Below are positions 9,488 through 18,279 of a stretch of 18,279 nt of DNA, piece by piece. A program made the position numbers and the translations under genes. Within the stretch, counting starts at the first letter, position 1. Every line of letters starts with the position of its first letter. This DNA comes from Rhizophlyctis rosea (taxonomy: Eukaryota; Chytridiomycota; Chytridiomycetes; Rhizophlyctidales; Rhizophlyctidaceae). The DNA lies in NCBI GenBank assembly GCA_027596075.1, contig JADGJC010000548.1, forward strand, positions 1 through 18,279, given 5' to 3'. Below the pieces are notes generated by a model that ran no database searches, was not told the origin of the DNA, and saw only the letters and a list, made by a program, of their open reading frames with translations.

Positions 9488-12400
9488 ATGGCTGCATTGG
9501 CGGAAGTGGCAGCCGCACCGTCGGCCAAGAAGTTTCATATCTTCATGTGCGTCCTTGAAGTGAAGTTTGGACAGCTCGCCATATGCTCCATGTTGTCCCA
9601 GCATGCTAACCTTGTGCTCCGTTTATTTTTGCACAGTTCCTATCGGGTCAGAACCGATGCTCTGCTGGCGGAACGATTGAATGATAAGGTAATGTATCGA
9701 TTTGTATACCCTACACTAATCTACGGTCAAGTGGACCCGGTGGAATCATAATATCTCATGCTCATCCACTTTTTTTTGGGGGGGTTCGACATGAACAGTT
9801 TGAATCCCAAACCTTCAAAGATGACAACACGCCGATCCAAATCAGATGCTTTTTGGATAAGAATGATTTGGTGCAAGGAAGCGCGTATGAATCGCAGGTA
9901 ATGATTCTGATTGGGAGTCATCAACCTGTATGCGGTTTTCTCAACTCGGCCTATCCTTTTTCACAGTTCCTGGACGGTTTGAATGGCTCGTGTCTCTTCG
10001 CTCCAGTCATGAGCGAGAGGGTATTGGAGTCATTCAGTACGTTGAAGGAAGGGGGAACAGATAATGTGCTGATGGAGTGGGAGGTATGCTCATGACCCAA
10101 ACCATTCCTAATGTAGGCTCGTCCACTTGCTGACTTCTTTTTTGCTGAATCATCCTATGAACATGTAGCTAGCGCTGGACCTTTACAACGACTGGAAGCT
10201 GCACATCATCCCACTACTTGTTGGGACGAATCCCTCCGGCATGTATGAGAAATTCAAGGGATGGAACGCTTCTCTTCCGGATGTCTACACTTCCCACTGT
10301 AAGAAGCGGACGGTGAAGGAAACGGTGCAGGAGCTTTTGAAGATCCAGGGAGTGTTTCTGAATCCGGAGGACTTGGGACCTCAAGTTAGGGATGTTATTG
10401 AGAGGTATGGTTCACCTAAAGGGGAATATGTCTCGTTTCCAAATGAGGGATCATTCATTTTTGGTGGTACCCGCAGGTTCTCAGAAGATGTATGGCCTTC
10501 GTACCGCTCCGCATGGGTTGATCAGGATGCCATCGGGAGGGAAGCGGAACAACTGTGTGTACAATGTGGGAAAACGTATTTGGAATCCAAGAATTTGGAT
10601 ACATCTTGTAGATTTCACACCGTGGCGAATATGTGAGTTTCGTTATAAGTGTTTTGGTTGTTGCATGCGGGTGAACGTGATGAATCTGCTGACATGTTTT
10701 GACAGGGGAAAGAAAGATTCGAACGTTAAGATGGGATGTTGTATGAAGGGTGCTGATGGTAGGTTTCGGGTTGATTGATTACGACATCATCCGATATACT
10801 AAGGCTGACCTGGAATCTTTTTTTCTTCAAGAACCCGGATGTCAGAGCGCGCGTCACCGACCGGAACATCACAATGACTACCCGTACGGATCACACATGG
10901 AGTGGGTTTACACTTGTACCAAGTACAATCCTATTGAAGTATGTCAAATTGTTTTCGCGTTGAAGAAGTTAACATTGAGTCTGTTGGAGAGCGCCAAAAC
11001 TTTCTTTTTTACCACTGACGTCGTTTTTGATTTCGGTTGCTGCAGGTCTATCACTCTTTAGACATAACATACCCGGGCACGAACCCACGCGACATTCTCG
11101 AAACCAAAGTCGATATCGGACGCTTGATGGGCGACCATGCGTACTCCAATCAAATCTTCGTTACCCTCTGGATCGGCGTTCATTACCTCCAGGTATATTC
11201 CTTCGACGTCGTCAAGAAAGTCGGACCAGGGGAGGAGAAAGTTTCAGAATGGAAGCACAAGTCTGGGATTTTGACGGAGACGCTACTGGGAATTCGGGAT
11301 GGAGTTTATAGGTTACATGTTTTGTGGACGCCTTCGGATGAGGAGGAGCAGACTTGTGGGGCGGTGCTGTTTGATTGGAGGGAAGGGTTGGGGATTCGGC
11401 ATTTGGCGAGTGAGGAGAAGCCGTTTGAGAAGGTTGGGTTTGGGAAGTATGTTCTGCCGGGTGTTACGAGGACGGGATTGAGGTTGCCGATTCCGAGGGG
11501 GCGGGAGGCGATGAGGCCACGGGCGTGGGATAGGGGGTTGGGAGTGGAGATGGAGGTGAAGAGGGTGGAGAATTCGGTTAGTGAGGGTGGAAGGGATGTG
11601 ATGAGTGTTGTGATGGATTTGAAGAATGATGGGAGGGGGGTTGATTTGAGGAGATTGAAGGTGCAGGCTTTTTATCGGTTAAGGGGGAGCAACAGTTCGC
11701 GGCATCCGGTGGACATTTTTTGGGATGAGGAGGGTCGGCCGGTTGATCCCTTTGAGCGGAGAGGTTTCAAGTCGCAGTTGGTGCGACAGTCATCTGTATC
11801 GGAAAAACCAGGCTCAATGACGGTTTCTATGGAATGGGACAATATCATCGACAATGCCCTCATCAACCAACATACGAAGGACTCGACGCGTTGGGCGGAT
11901 TTGGGTGGGGTGACCGCTCGGGCTGGACCCGTTTTGGTTGATATTGTTCTCGTCGAGCCAGTCACGGGACGCAAGAGCGGTGTCGTTGTGGAGAGGTGTT
12001 GTACGAGACAGTCGGATGCTGCAAAAGCGGGGAAGGGGCCAAAGTTCATCGGGGAGCTGACGGTCGATGTTGGGGAGATTTGGAGGAGGGAGCGGGTTGT
12101 GATTGAAAAGGGGCAAGGGAAAGATGTTATCGTCATCAAGTCGGATGGACCCTACAATCAGACGCACACGTATGATGTTCAGCAATTTCGGGATGCGTGG
12201 CAGGAGGCGCTTGAGCAGCAGAACAATGTCGTACTATTGACCATGGTGGAAAGTCCGGATGAGTATAACTCGTCGTATACGATTTCGGCGTTGGTGGATT
12301 TGCAGCGGAGGGCGGTGTATGCGCTTCAGGTGGATATGAAGAGTAAGGATGCGGCGGCGAGGGGATTCTTTAGGGTTCCGGATTATGGGGATTGTTTGTG

Positions 12401-15191
12401 GAATGGGAAGGATAAGGAGGAGAAGCCGGGGAGGGGGATGCAGGTTATGCCGGTTTCTGGGGCGGTTGGGGTGGCGGGTTTGGAGGGTGGTGTGGAGGAG
12501 GAGGGAGAATTGTATGTTGAGCAGGATGAGACGGAGTTTGAGTTGAGAGTTGATGAGGTTGGCGAGGAGTTCGTTAAATCAGATGATCACGATGGATCGA
12601 GTAGGGATAGGATGGAGCACGGAAGGAAGATTAGCGATGTGGAGGCTCTAGCGGATGTGTTTGGGATTGGAATAACGAGTAGCCACGGTGTGCAATCAGC
12701 AGTGAATTTCCGGGAAAGCCCATCGACAACCCCTGTTATAGCAAGTGCACCGCGAATACCACCACGCTCCGTCACATTGGCTACCACACCAACAGCCCCT
12801 CCACGTTCCGTCACTGTGGCTGCCATGTCACCAACGACACCTCCCGCTGCTATGTCAACAACACCTCCCGCTGCCATGCAAACAATTTCACCTTCCCCCG
12901 CAGTAGACACCACGACCATTATCGCAGCTCTTCGCGCCGAAGTTTCAGCAGTATTGGAGAAAGTGAAATCACCGCCGCCACCTGCACCTCCTGTGATTGA
13001 TACCACCGCCATCATCAACTCCCTCCGTGCCGACCTGCATAGTGCTTTGTCCCAACAGAGTGCACCTGTGGACACTGCCGCTATCGTCAATTCTCTTCGA
13101 ACTGAAGTACGGAGTATTTTGGAGGACCGGGAACCTACACCAGCACCAGCACCCAATCTCGACACCGCTGCTATCGTCAACTCACTTCGGACGGAAGTAC
13201 GGAGTATCTTTGATGACCGTGAACCCGCTCCATCGTCAGCGTCCGGTCTTGACACCGCTGCCATAGTCAATTCGTTGCGGACTGAGATTCGGACTGCGTT
13301 GGAGGAGCACGCTCCTGCATCGATGCCATCACCTGCTGTCGACACTGCTGCTATCGTCAATTCTCTGCGCGCTGAGATACACAGTGCACTTGAGGATAAG
13401 CTACCGGGCCCAGCACCTCCCACTAGTGTAGATACTGAATCCCTCGTGCGCGCCATCCGTATGGAACTGCACAGTGTGATGGAGGAAAAGGACTCAGCTC
13501 CATCATCGGCGGTTGAGCTGGACACCCACTCCATTGTGCAATCGTTGAGTTCGGAGTTACGGCAGATTGTGCAGCAGGAGATGGGATCCAAATCGAAACC
13601 GGAAGCACCGGCATTAGACGCTATGATTATTCGGAATATCATTCGGCAGGAAAATGGGACGCATGCCCACTCGCAGTCGGTGGACGTCAAAGCGCTTCAG
13701 GATGTGATTCGGAAGGAGATGATGTCGAGATCGACGGGACCGGGGGCGGATGTGGAAGGGATCAGGAGTATTTTGCGGGAAGAGATGGGTAGGCAGCAGC
13801 AGATTCAGCAGGCGCCTTCGGCGGATTTGAATACGATTCGCGCGTTGTTGAGGGAGGAGATGGCGTCACCGCAGCGAGGGGCAGCTTTGGATGCTAATAC
13901 GATAAGGGCTATTTTCCGTGAGGAGATGAAGTCTCAACCCGCAGCTTCAGAAGCACCGCCACCACCTCCTCCACCTCTTGACTACAAAGCTCTGCGATCT
14001 ATCATTCGGGAAGAAATGACTTCTCTCCAGGCACCTCCCGTACTCGACCCCAAATTGATTCGAGACATCATACGACGCGAAGTGCGTTTAGCCATGCATG
14101 AAGAGCCCAAGTCCGGAGCCTTTGATCCCGACGCCTTCCGTAGCCTCATTCGCACCGAAATTCGCGCTACCGTTCATGACGAGATTGATAATATGTTTGA
14201 TAGACTGAAGAATGGCAAGGACCATAAAGCCGATTCTTTGCCAAGAAAGCCTTCTATGACTTCAGTTGCGTCTCCGACATCCGTTACAAATATTCATAAA
14301 TGGAGTCCACCACCAACATCACCTGTTCGGTCTTCCTCATCGTCAGCAGCTCAGCAGACTGCTGAAAGGGTTCAGTCACCACCGGCACGATCGCAGACGT
14401 CGGCAGCGCAACAGTCTTTTGAGAGGGTGCAGTCTTCAGCGGCGAAAACGCCAACGTCAGCAACTCAACCATCTTACGAGAGAGTGCAATCACCCCCGGC
14501 AAGAACGCAAACAGTACCTCAACATCAGCCGTCATACCAACCCCCCACCGCACAACATATGAGGGGTCGCTCCGCGTCTGCCGCCCCTACACCCATGCTT
14601 TCTAATCCACCCGGCAGCCCCTTCGCGTCACCGAATATCCAGTCAAGACCGAGGGCAGCATCAACGTCACAGCGTGCTCCAACAGCTCAAACTTTGGCGT
14701 CCCAAGCGCAAGCCCAGGCAATGCAGATGCCGTCAATGAGAGGAGTGGTATATCAGACTGGCATGGTCACACCACCTGTATCTCCCGGACAAACGAAATA
14801 CGCCAACCAATCATCACAATCAACAACACCTAATGGCGGGCCGGTCGCTCCTCCAAGAGGTGATCCACGGCAGTATGTCCATCATCAGCATCATATTAGC
14901 GATGGGAGTAACGGCGAGCAGCAGATGTATACGCAGAGTCGGCCGTATGGAGGACAGGGGTATAATGCGCCGGCGTATCCGACGCATACGCCGCCGCCGC
15001 CGGGGATTACGTATCAGCAGGAACAGACGTTTGGGGGTGGGCATGGGGAGAGGAGGGTCACTATGATGCCTCCGGCGGATAGGATACCGCAACGGCGGAA
15101 AAGTCTTGGGGAGGGGTTGAAGCCGGGTGGGGGGAGTTTTAAGGTGAGGGGTTTGTGGGAGGGTTTATATGTGGAGGGTGAATCTAACTAG
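9488..15191 (+). CDS. TIR-domain protein with Cys/His module and helix-repeat array
   Basis: Nine exons: 9488-9546, 9637-9688, 9799-9897, 9967-10083, 10169-10404, 10477-10632, 10706-10758, 10832-10938, 11046-15191, together 1,674 residues. Intron 5 (10405-10476, 72 nt) is in frame and stop-free, so retention would give 1,698. Residues 16-~135 form a TIR domain: H-I-F-I-S-Y-R (17-23), C-F-L-D-K-N-D-L-V-Q-G (54-64, BB-loop type), E-W-E-L-A-L (107-112) and H-I-I-P-L-L-V-G (121-128). Glu109 sits where NAD-cleaving TIR domains have their catalytic glutamate. Residues 215-271 are a metal-site candidate: C215-x2-C218, C232-x2-H235, C251-C252, C261, H266, H270/H271, reminiscent of a CHORD domain. Residues 294-~850 are unrecognised. 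Residues 913-~1350 hold 16 helix repeats; the rest is Ser/Pro/Gln-rich and disordered. No signal peptide or membrane segment is seen, so it is probably cytosolic. Family knowledge suggests NADase or scaffold signalling; the actual role is unknown. The ATG at 9488 puts the TIR domain at residue 16. Confidence 0.88.
9770..9784. repeat. T8-G7 double homopolymer in TIR intron 2
   Basis: Eight T are followed directly by seven G, ending 14 bp before the intron 2 acceptor AG (9797-9798). The T run would serve as polypyrimidine tract. The G run between tract and acceptor is unusual, and the site is prone to length change. Confidence 0.7.
12903..14215 (+). repeat. Array of 16 degenerate helix repeats in the TIR protein
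   Basis: Residues 913 to about 1350 hold 16 tandem copies of a unit with the pattern hydrophobic-D-x-x-x-I-(I/V/R)-x-x-(L/I)-R-x-E-(hydrophobic). Most run on into a short amphipathic helix, and each is followed by a Pro/Ala/Ser-rich linker. Early copies carry D-T-A-A-I-V-N-S-L-R-T-E. Later copies drift to I-R-x-I-I-R-E-E-M. Regular hydrophobic spacing suggests oligomerising or partner-binding helices like beads on a flexible string. The count was made by eye, and the boundaries of degenerate copies are approximate. Confidence 0.8.
13071..13430 (+). repeat. Four exact-period 90-bp tandem coding repeats
   Basis: Units begin at 13071, 13161, 13251 and 13341, with a diverged fifth at 13431. Each opens with GACAC(T/C)GC(C/T)GC or a close variant, then codes for I-V-N-S-L-R-(T/A)-E. 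The period is exactly 90 bp (30 codons), and the DNA still looks related within the first ~45 bp of each unit. This marks the youngest part of the repeat array and points to growth by unequal crossing-over. Confidence 0.85.
14343..14513 (+). repeat. Three tandem 57-bp coding repeats
   Basis: Units of exactly 57 bp (19 codons) start at 14343, 14400 and 14457. Each codes for S-A-x-Q-x-(T/S)-(A/F/Y)-E-R-V-Q-S-(P/S)-(P/A)-A-(R/K) and a short Thr/Gln end. They lie in the disordered C-terminal tail of the TIR protein, separate from the helix-repeat array. The repeated E-R-V-Q-S core could be a short linear motif. Confidence 0.8.
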
Positions 15192-15771
15192 GTTTTTTTT
15201 TGGTAGTCTCGGGTTCAGAATATCGTAAGTGGTGGACATTGAGCTTGTTTGACTTTGGAGGTCGACTCACATACGCGGCATTAACACTGAAACGTAATTT
15301 TCGGTTACAGATGCACCAACAGAAGCAATCTAATGCGTGAGGAGCGATGTCGCCTGTCAAGCATCTCATACAGCTTTCTCTTGGAAACAAGGTTGCGGTT
15401 GCTTTGTAAATTAATAGATGTTGTACCATGTCGATTAGGTGTGGTGATTGGGTGGTTCAGAGTGTGGGCGGACGTATGACTACCCAGGGTGGTGCTTGGC
15501 GGTGGCATACTGGTCATGAATTTGACGTGGGCTATCGTCTCCTTTCTCACTTTAACCTTGTCTCCTCCCACCTCACTTCAATCAGCCATGGGCAGCCCAA
15601 CTCACAAAGCTCGCGAACTTTCCGCGTTTCCACACACTCAACACTTAAACACACATCAACTGAACAGACTACCCTCAATACGTCAGAACACTCTCTCCTC
15701 ACTAAGAACACACCCAACGAGTCCCTTCTCACAACCCGATCTCATCTTACCCAATAGTCCTCAGTAAATAA

Positions 15772-16245
15772 ATGATTGATATTTGTTTACAATTACAAAC
15801 TGGCCTCGCATACATTGGGGGTGAATGCGGCCCCACCCCTTCACACCGTGCACACTTGTATGGGCGCTTCTCCCTCCCCAAATCTTCCGTGCGGATGCGG
15901 GACATCTTGCTGGCGCCGAGTAGCTGGTGCCTCCGTGATTTCCTCTTCACTTCCATTGAATTAGGAGACAGGTTCTGGCAATGGTGGGACGCCAGCATTG
16001 GCAAGCCCCTGAGTAGAAATCATGGTGAAGATCATGAACAGCTGTCCGTGGAAGACAGTCGTTCGTCGATATGTGCATTCAAAGTTGGTCCAAACCAACT
16101 TGAATTTTTGTTCAAAGACACCACAAGGTTCTGCTGGGTATTTGAGAACATTATGATTCAACTGAGAAAGAGATTGTCAAGGCGACTGATGTGCAAGAGG
16201 CTTCCTAAAATGACCAAAGGGTATGGTGGCTACGAGGGAAAGTGA
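15772..16245 (+). CDS. Possible hypothetical protein, 157 residues
   Basis: The longest ATG-started open frame of the right flank. It is unrecognised. The predicted protein has a mixed, globular-looking composition, a Trp/Phe-rich middle and a basic Arg/Lys-rich last third; no signal peptide or known motif is seen. It lies just after a pyrimidine-rich stretch that could be a leader. It lacks the C-to-G third-base drift of the four certain genes, which argues against it. In 18 kb a chance frame of this length is not surprising. Confidence 0.18.
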   Translation: MIDICLQLQTGLAYIGGECGPTPSHRAHLYGRFSLPKSSVRMRDILLAPSSWCLRDFLFTSIELGDRFWQWWDASIGKPLSRNHGEDHEQLSVEDSRSSICAFKVGPNQLEFLFKDTTRFCWVFENIMIQLRKRLSRRLMCKRLPKMTKGYGGYEGK

Positions 16246-16527
16246 AAAAAACGCCCTTGGAAACAGGCCGCTCTCAACAGCAAAAAGTGAAGTCGGACTG
16301 ACTGTAACACTCGAGGGTTTCCGACACTAAGCGGGAGACTAAAGCGAATGTGGTGGGGAAGCTGTAGCTGACAGTTGGACAGATTTACTTAATGCCCTCG
16401 CATCCAGTGGACTACTAGACACGTATACTCCGAATGGGGAGGCATGATTATGACCCTATGAAAGCTGTAGACCTAGTGAAGTTGAACCAGGAGAGGGCTC
16501 CTACAGAGGGGAAAGAAATGATGATTT

Positions 16528-16561
16528 ACGTGGCTTGTAAACAATGGTCAGCAAGCCACGT
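16528..16561. repeat. Perfect 10-bp inverted repeat (hairpin)
   Basis: ACGTGGCTTG at 16528-16537 is matched by its exact reverse complement at 16552-16561 across a 14-nt loop. It is the longest short-loop hairpin I found in the flank and the first of a series. Confidence 0.75.
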
Positions 16562-16566
16562 GCAAC

Positions 16567-16591
16567 CCGGATTGATTACGTGTCAATCCGG
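16567..16591. repeat. Perfect 9-bp inverted repeat (hairpin)
   Basis: CCGGATTGA at 16567-16575 pairs exactly with TCAATCCGG at 16583-16591 across a 7-nt loop. It starts only 5 nt after the preceding hairpin. Confidence 0.75.
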
Positions 16592-16647
16592 TACCAGCCA
16601 GAGTGATCCCGAAATGCTCCAGACTCTCAGGAGCTCAAATCTCACCC

Positions 16648-16674
16648 AAGTCACACGGGGTGCGAGTGTGGCTT
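16648..16674. repeat. 9-bp stem hairpin with one G-U pair
   Basis: AAGTCACAC at 16648-16656 pairs with GTGTGGCTT at 16666-16674 around a 9-nt loop. The single non-Watson-Crick position is a T opposite G, which is stable in RNA but not in DNA. A smaller 5-bp hairpin (16616-16620 with 16630-16634) lies between this and the previous one. Confidence 0.6.
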
Positions 16675-16964
16675 TCCCTGTGTTATCCAGCGTCATCCGC
16701 CGGCCTGAAAATGCTGGAAAAGCATGAGGTAGCATGGGAGTATGGCTGGGAAGCGTGCCGGGGTGCCCGGTCACTTTATGGTCGATTTGGACCCACTTCA
16801 CCATATGGCTCCTGGATGACCTGATATCACTTAGGTGGCTTATATTGTGTGCCCAGCCTTTTATGCCGGTCCCAGGAGGCCCTAATAGTTCAGCCCAGCG
16901 TTGGAGATGTCAAGGGGACTCCTAGGAGGTGTATGGAGCATGCACTAAGTCCCTGGGACCAGTG

Positions 16965-16984
16965 CAGTTGACTTGCCTCAACTG
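16965..16984. repeat. Perfect 7-bp inverted repeat
   Basis: CAGTTGA at 16965-16971 and TCAACTG at 16978-16984, with a 6-nt loop. It belongs to the hairpin-rich section of the right flank. Confidence 0.6.
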
Positions 16985-17133
16985 ATAGAAGTTGCTCCGG
17001 GTGGTCCGTGGCTTGCGTGTGGCCAAGCTCTGTGTGACCAGCGTAGTCCGCCAGGCCCAATCAAGGCTCAGTCACCCGCTAGCACTGCACTTGCAGTAGG
17101 GATTGCAATGAAGGAAATCGTTCGCGGGAGATA

Positions 17134-17160
17134 GTCTGCAAGGCTGGGAGCCTTACAGAC
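17134..17160. repeat. Strong 27-nt hairpin
   Basis: GTCTG-c-AAGGCT, a GGG loop, then AGCCTT-a-CAGAC: an 11-bp stem broken by one C/A mismatch, closed by a 3-nt loop. It is the most compact structure in the right flank. Confidence 0.65.
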
Positions 17161-18279
17161 CCCTCAGACTCGGTCGTAGCCAAGTGTTGATTGCAGGGGC
17201 AAGTCTTCTGGTGCGATTGCCTCGCGGCTTGTTTGTTCAATGCGGTACACAACGCAACTGCAGAGAATGATAGTCATGAACCTTCTGGTGATTGAAGTGA
17301 TGTGGAGTGCGAGCATGGCGTTGAAGAACTACCCGACACAGTTTCTTTTCGGAGTCAAAGGAGTTCCAGTGCCCAAATCTGGTACCACGCATAGCGATGG
17401 GCTTGTGCGGTTTAGTTCGTTCATAATCATACAGTGTTGATAAGTATGTGGACTGCAGTGTGCCAAGGTTGGGACGAGCATCATGTCCTCATGCTTGGTT
17501 GTGAGATTGTAATGTTCTGCATAATGGATGTACAGTCCGTTATGTGACTTGGAAATGCCTAACAGCAAACAATAAGCGTGTGTAGCGCCAAACAGCGGCT
17601 TAAACAAATGTGACGTGTGCAGAAAGTATGGGATGCAATGCTCGTATCCTAGCATTATGGTGTGTGACATCTACGATTCCTTGCAATTGAGTGTCGCCAC
17701 TGAGTCGATTCGCAGGTTAGCTGCTCCTACACAACTCTGAACCAGAGATGCATCCAGTTCAAATTCGGTAACCATTCAAATGACTGTAAGTTCTCTCAAT
17801 TCTCCATTGAGATTGACCGATCATTATCGGCGTGCGCGCACTGTGTTGTTGATTCTTGCTGTCACTGTACGTACCAATGAGTACGTTGTGGATTGACCTA
17901 TGTTGCGTGAACGAAAGCCGAACACTAAGTCAGAACCGATTCGAAACTAAGTGGGAACTAACAAAAGAGCCAAAGGCTGGAGGTGGAATTCTGTATAATC
18001 ATTCGGATAACAAGACAATGGGGAGTCTCGTTAGCGATCGAGTTATAGTACAAAGTCCAAACGTCTCTTTCCTGAGTTCAATGCTGCATATTGGACGCGG
18101 TAAATCAGTTACAATCTTGCGGCGATATTTGACCAGGGTCAGAGAGTAAATTGCTTTCCGGTGGCACAGCTCAGGCTAAACTGTCTTCATCTGGGCACGT
18201 GGAACGCGTCGTTGCACTACTGGGGTCTATGTCTAATCTACGAACTATGCTACTGACTGTTGCCGCAACGTCGCGGTGA

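Larger units (their letters stand above)
15192..18279. other. Right flank, no confident gene
   Basis: A 3.1-kb stretch of mixed composition after the TIR gene stop. A T9 run at 15193-15201 follows the stop at once. Open frames of 60-157 codons exist on both strands, but none shows a family motif. A pyrimidine-rich stretch at 15540-15760 resembles a fungal leader and precedes an ATG at 15588 opening only 59 codons. The section 16520-17160 is notably rich in perfect inverted repeats (listed separately). The remainder to 18279 shows nothing I recognise; no tRNA or rRNA signature was found. Confidence 0.55.

Noticed and set aside
9027..9604. Minus-strand frames of 127-141 codons before and across the TIR gene start
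   Set aside because: Three frames overlap each other, and two of them overlap the first TIR exon, whose reading is supported by domain continuity. They look like shadows of GC-balanced sequence.
12587..13690. Minus-strand open frame of 367 codons
   Set aside because: It is antisense to the helix-repeat array of the TIR protein. Its Ser/Thr/Ala-rich repeats are the mirror of the coding repeats on the + strand, not a separate gene.
15588..15767. ATG in good context opening 59 codons after a pyrimidine-rich leader
   Set aside because: It could be a first exon, but no donor leads to a sensible second exon, and the Thr/Ser/His-rich composition only mirrors the leader-like DNA.
17329..17670. Minus-strand open frame of 113 codons
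   Set aside because: The composition is not implausible, but there is no motif, partner exon or promoter signal. The length is within chance for this window.

Overview
This is a nuclear fungal sequence. Four protein genes can be read with confidence, three of them interrupted by short spliceosomal introns (62-110 nt, donors such as GTAAGT and GTGAGT, acceptors in YAG). The gene content (a secreted cysteine-rich protein resembling a chitin-binding module, a sugar-acid reductase and a sugar porter) and the pyrimidine-rich leaders with CAAC/CACC runs before start codons fit a saprotrophic or plant-associated filamentous fungus. I cannot place it more exactly. A TIR domain is unusual in a fungus and leaves an early-diverging lineage open.

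Layout. 1-2024: no supported gene, apart from a TATA-type promoter at its right end. 2025-2351 (+): single-exon gene for a 108-residue secreted protein with six cysteines, CBM19-like. 2576-4222 (-): six-exon gene for a 419-residue Gfo/Idh/MocA-family oxidoreductase of the D-galacturonate reductase type, convergent with the previous gene (224 bp between stops). 4223-5875: a 1.65-kb divergent intergenic region. 5876-7804 (+): five-exon gene for a 537-residue sugar-porter MFS permease. 7805-9487: no supported gene. 9488-15191 (+): nine-exon gene for a ~1,674-residue protein. It has an N-terminal TIR domain, a CHORD-reminiscent Cys/His module, a long unrecognised region, 16 tandem helix repeats and a disordered Ser/Pro/Gln-rich tail. 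15192-18279: no confident gene, but with a dense set of hairpin-forming inverted repeats at 16.5-17.2 kb.

The reductase and permease are head to head across one promoter region, which suggests an uptake-plus-reduction pair for a sugar or sugar acid. The CBM19-like protein next door is consistent with polysaccharide use but need not be part of it. The TIR gene is the standout: it joins a putative NAD-consuming signalling domain with a retained glutamate to a metal-binding module and a repeat array that could drive clustering.

A genome-style oddity runs through the genes: synonymous third positions go from C-dominated at exon starts to G/T-dominated at exon ends, and reset after introns. I rebuilt exon structures by joining frames across GT..AG introns so that family motifs stay continuous. 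No searches were run.
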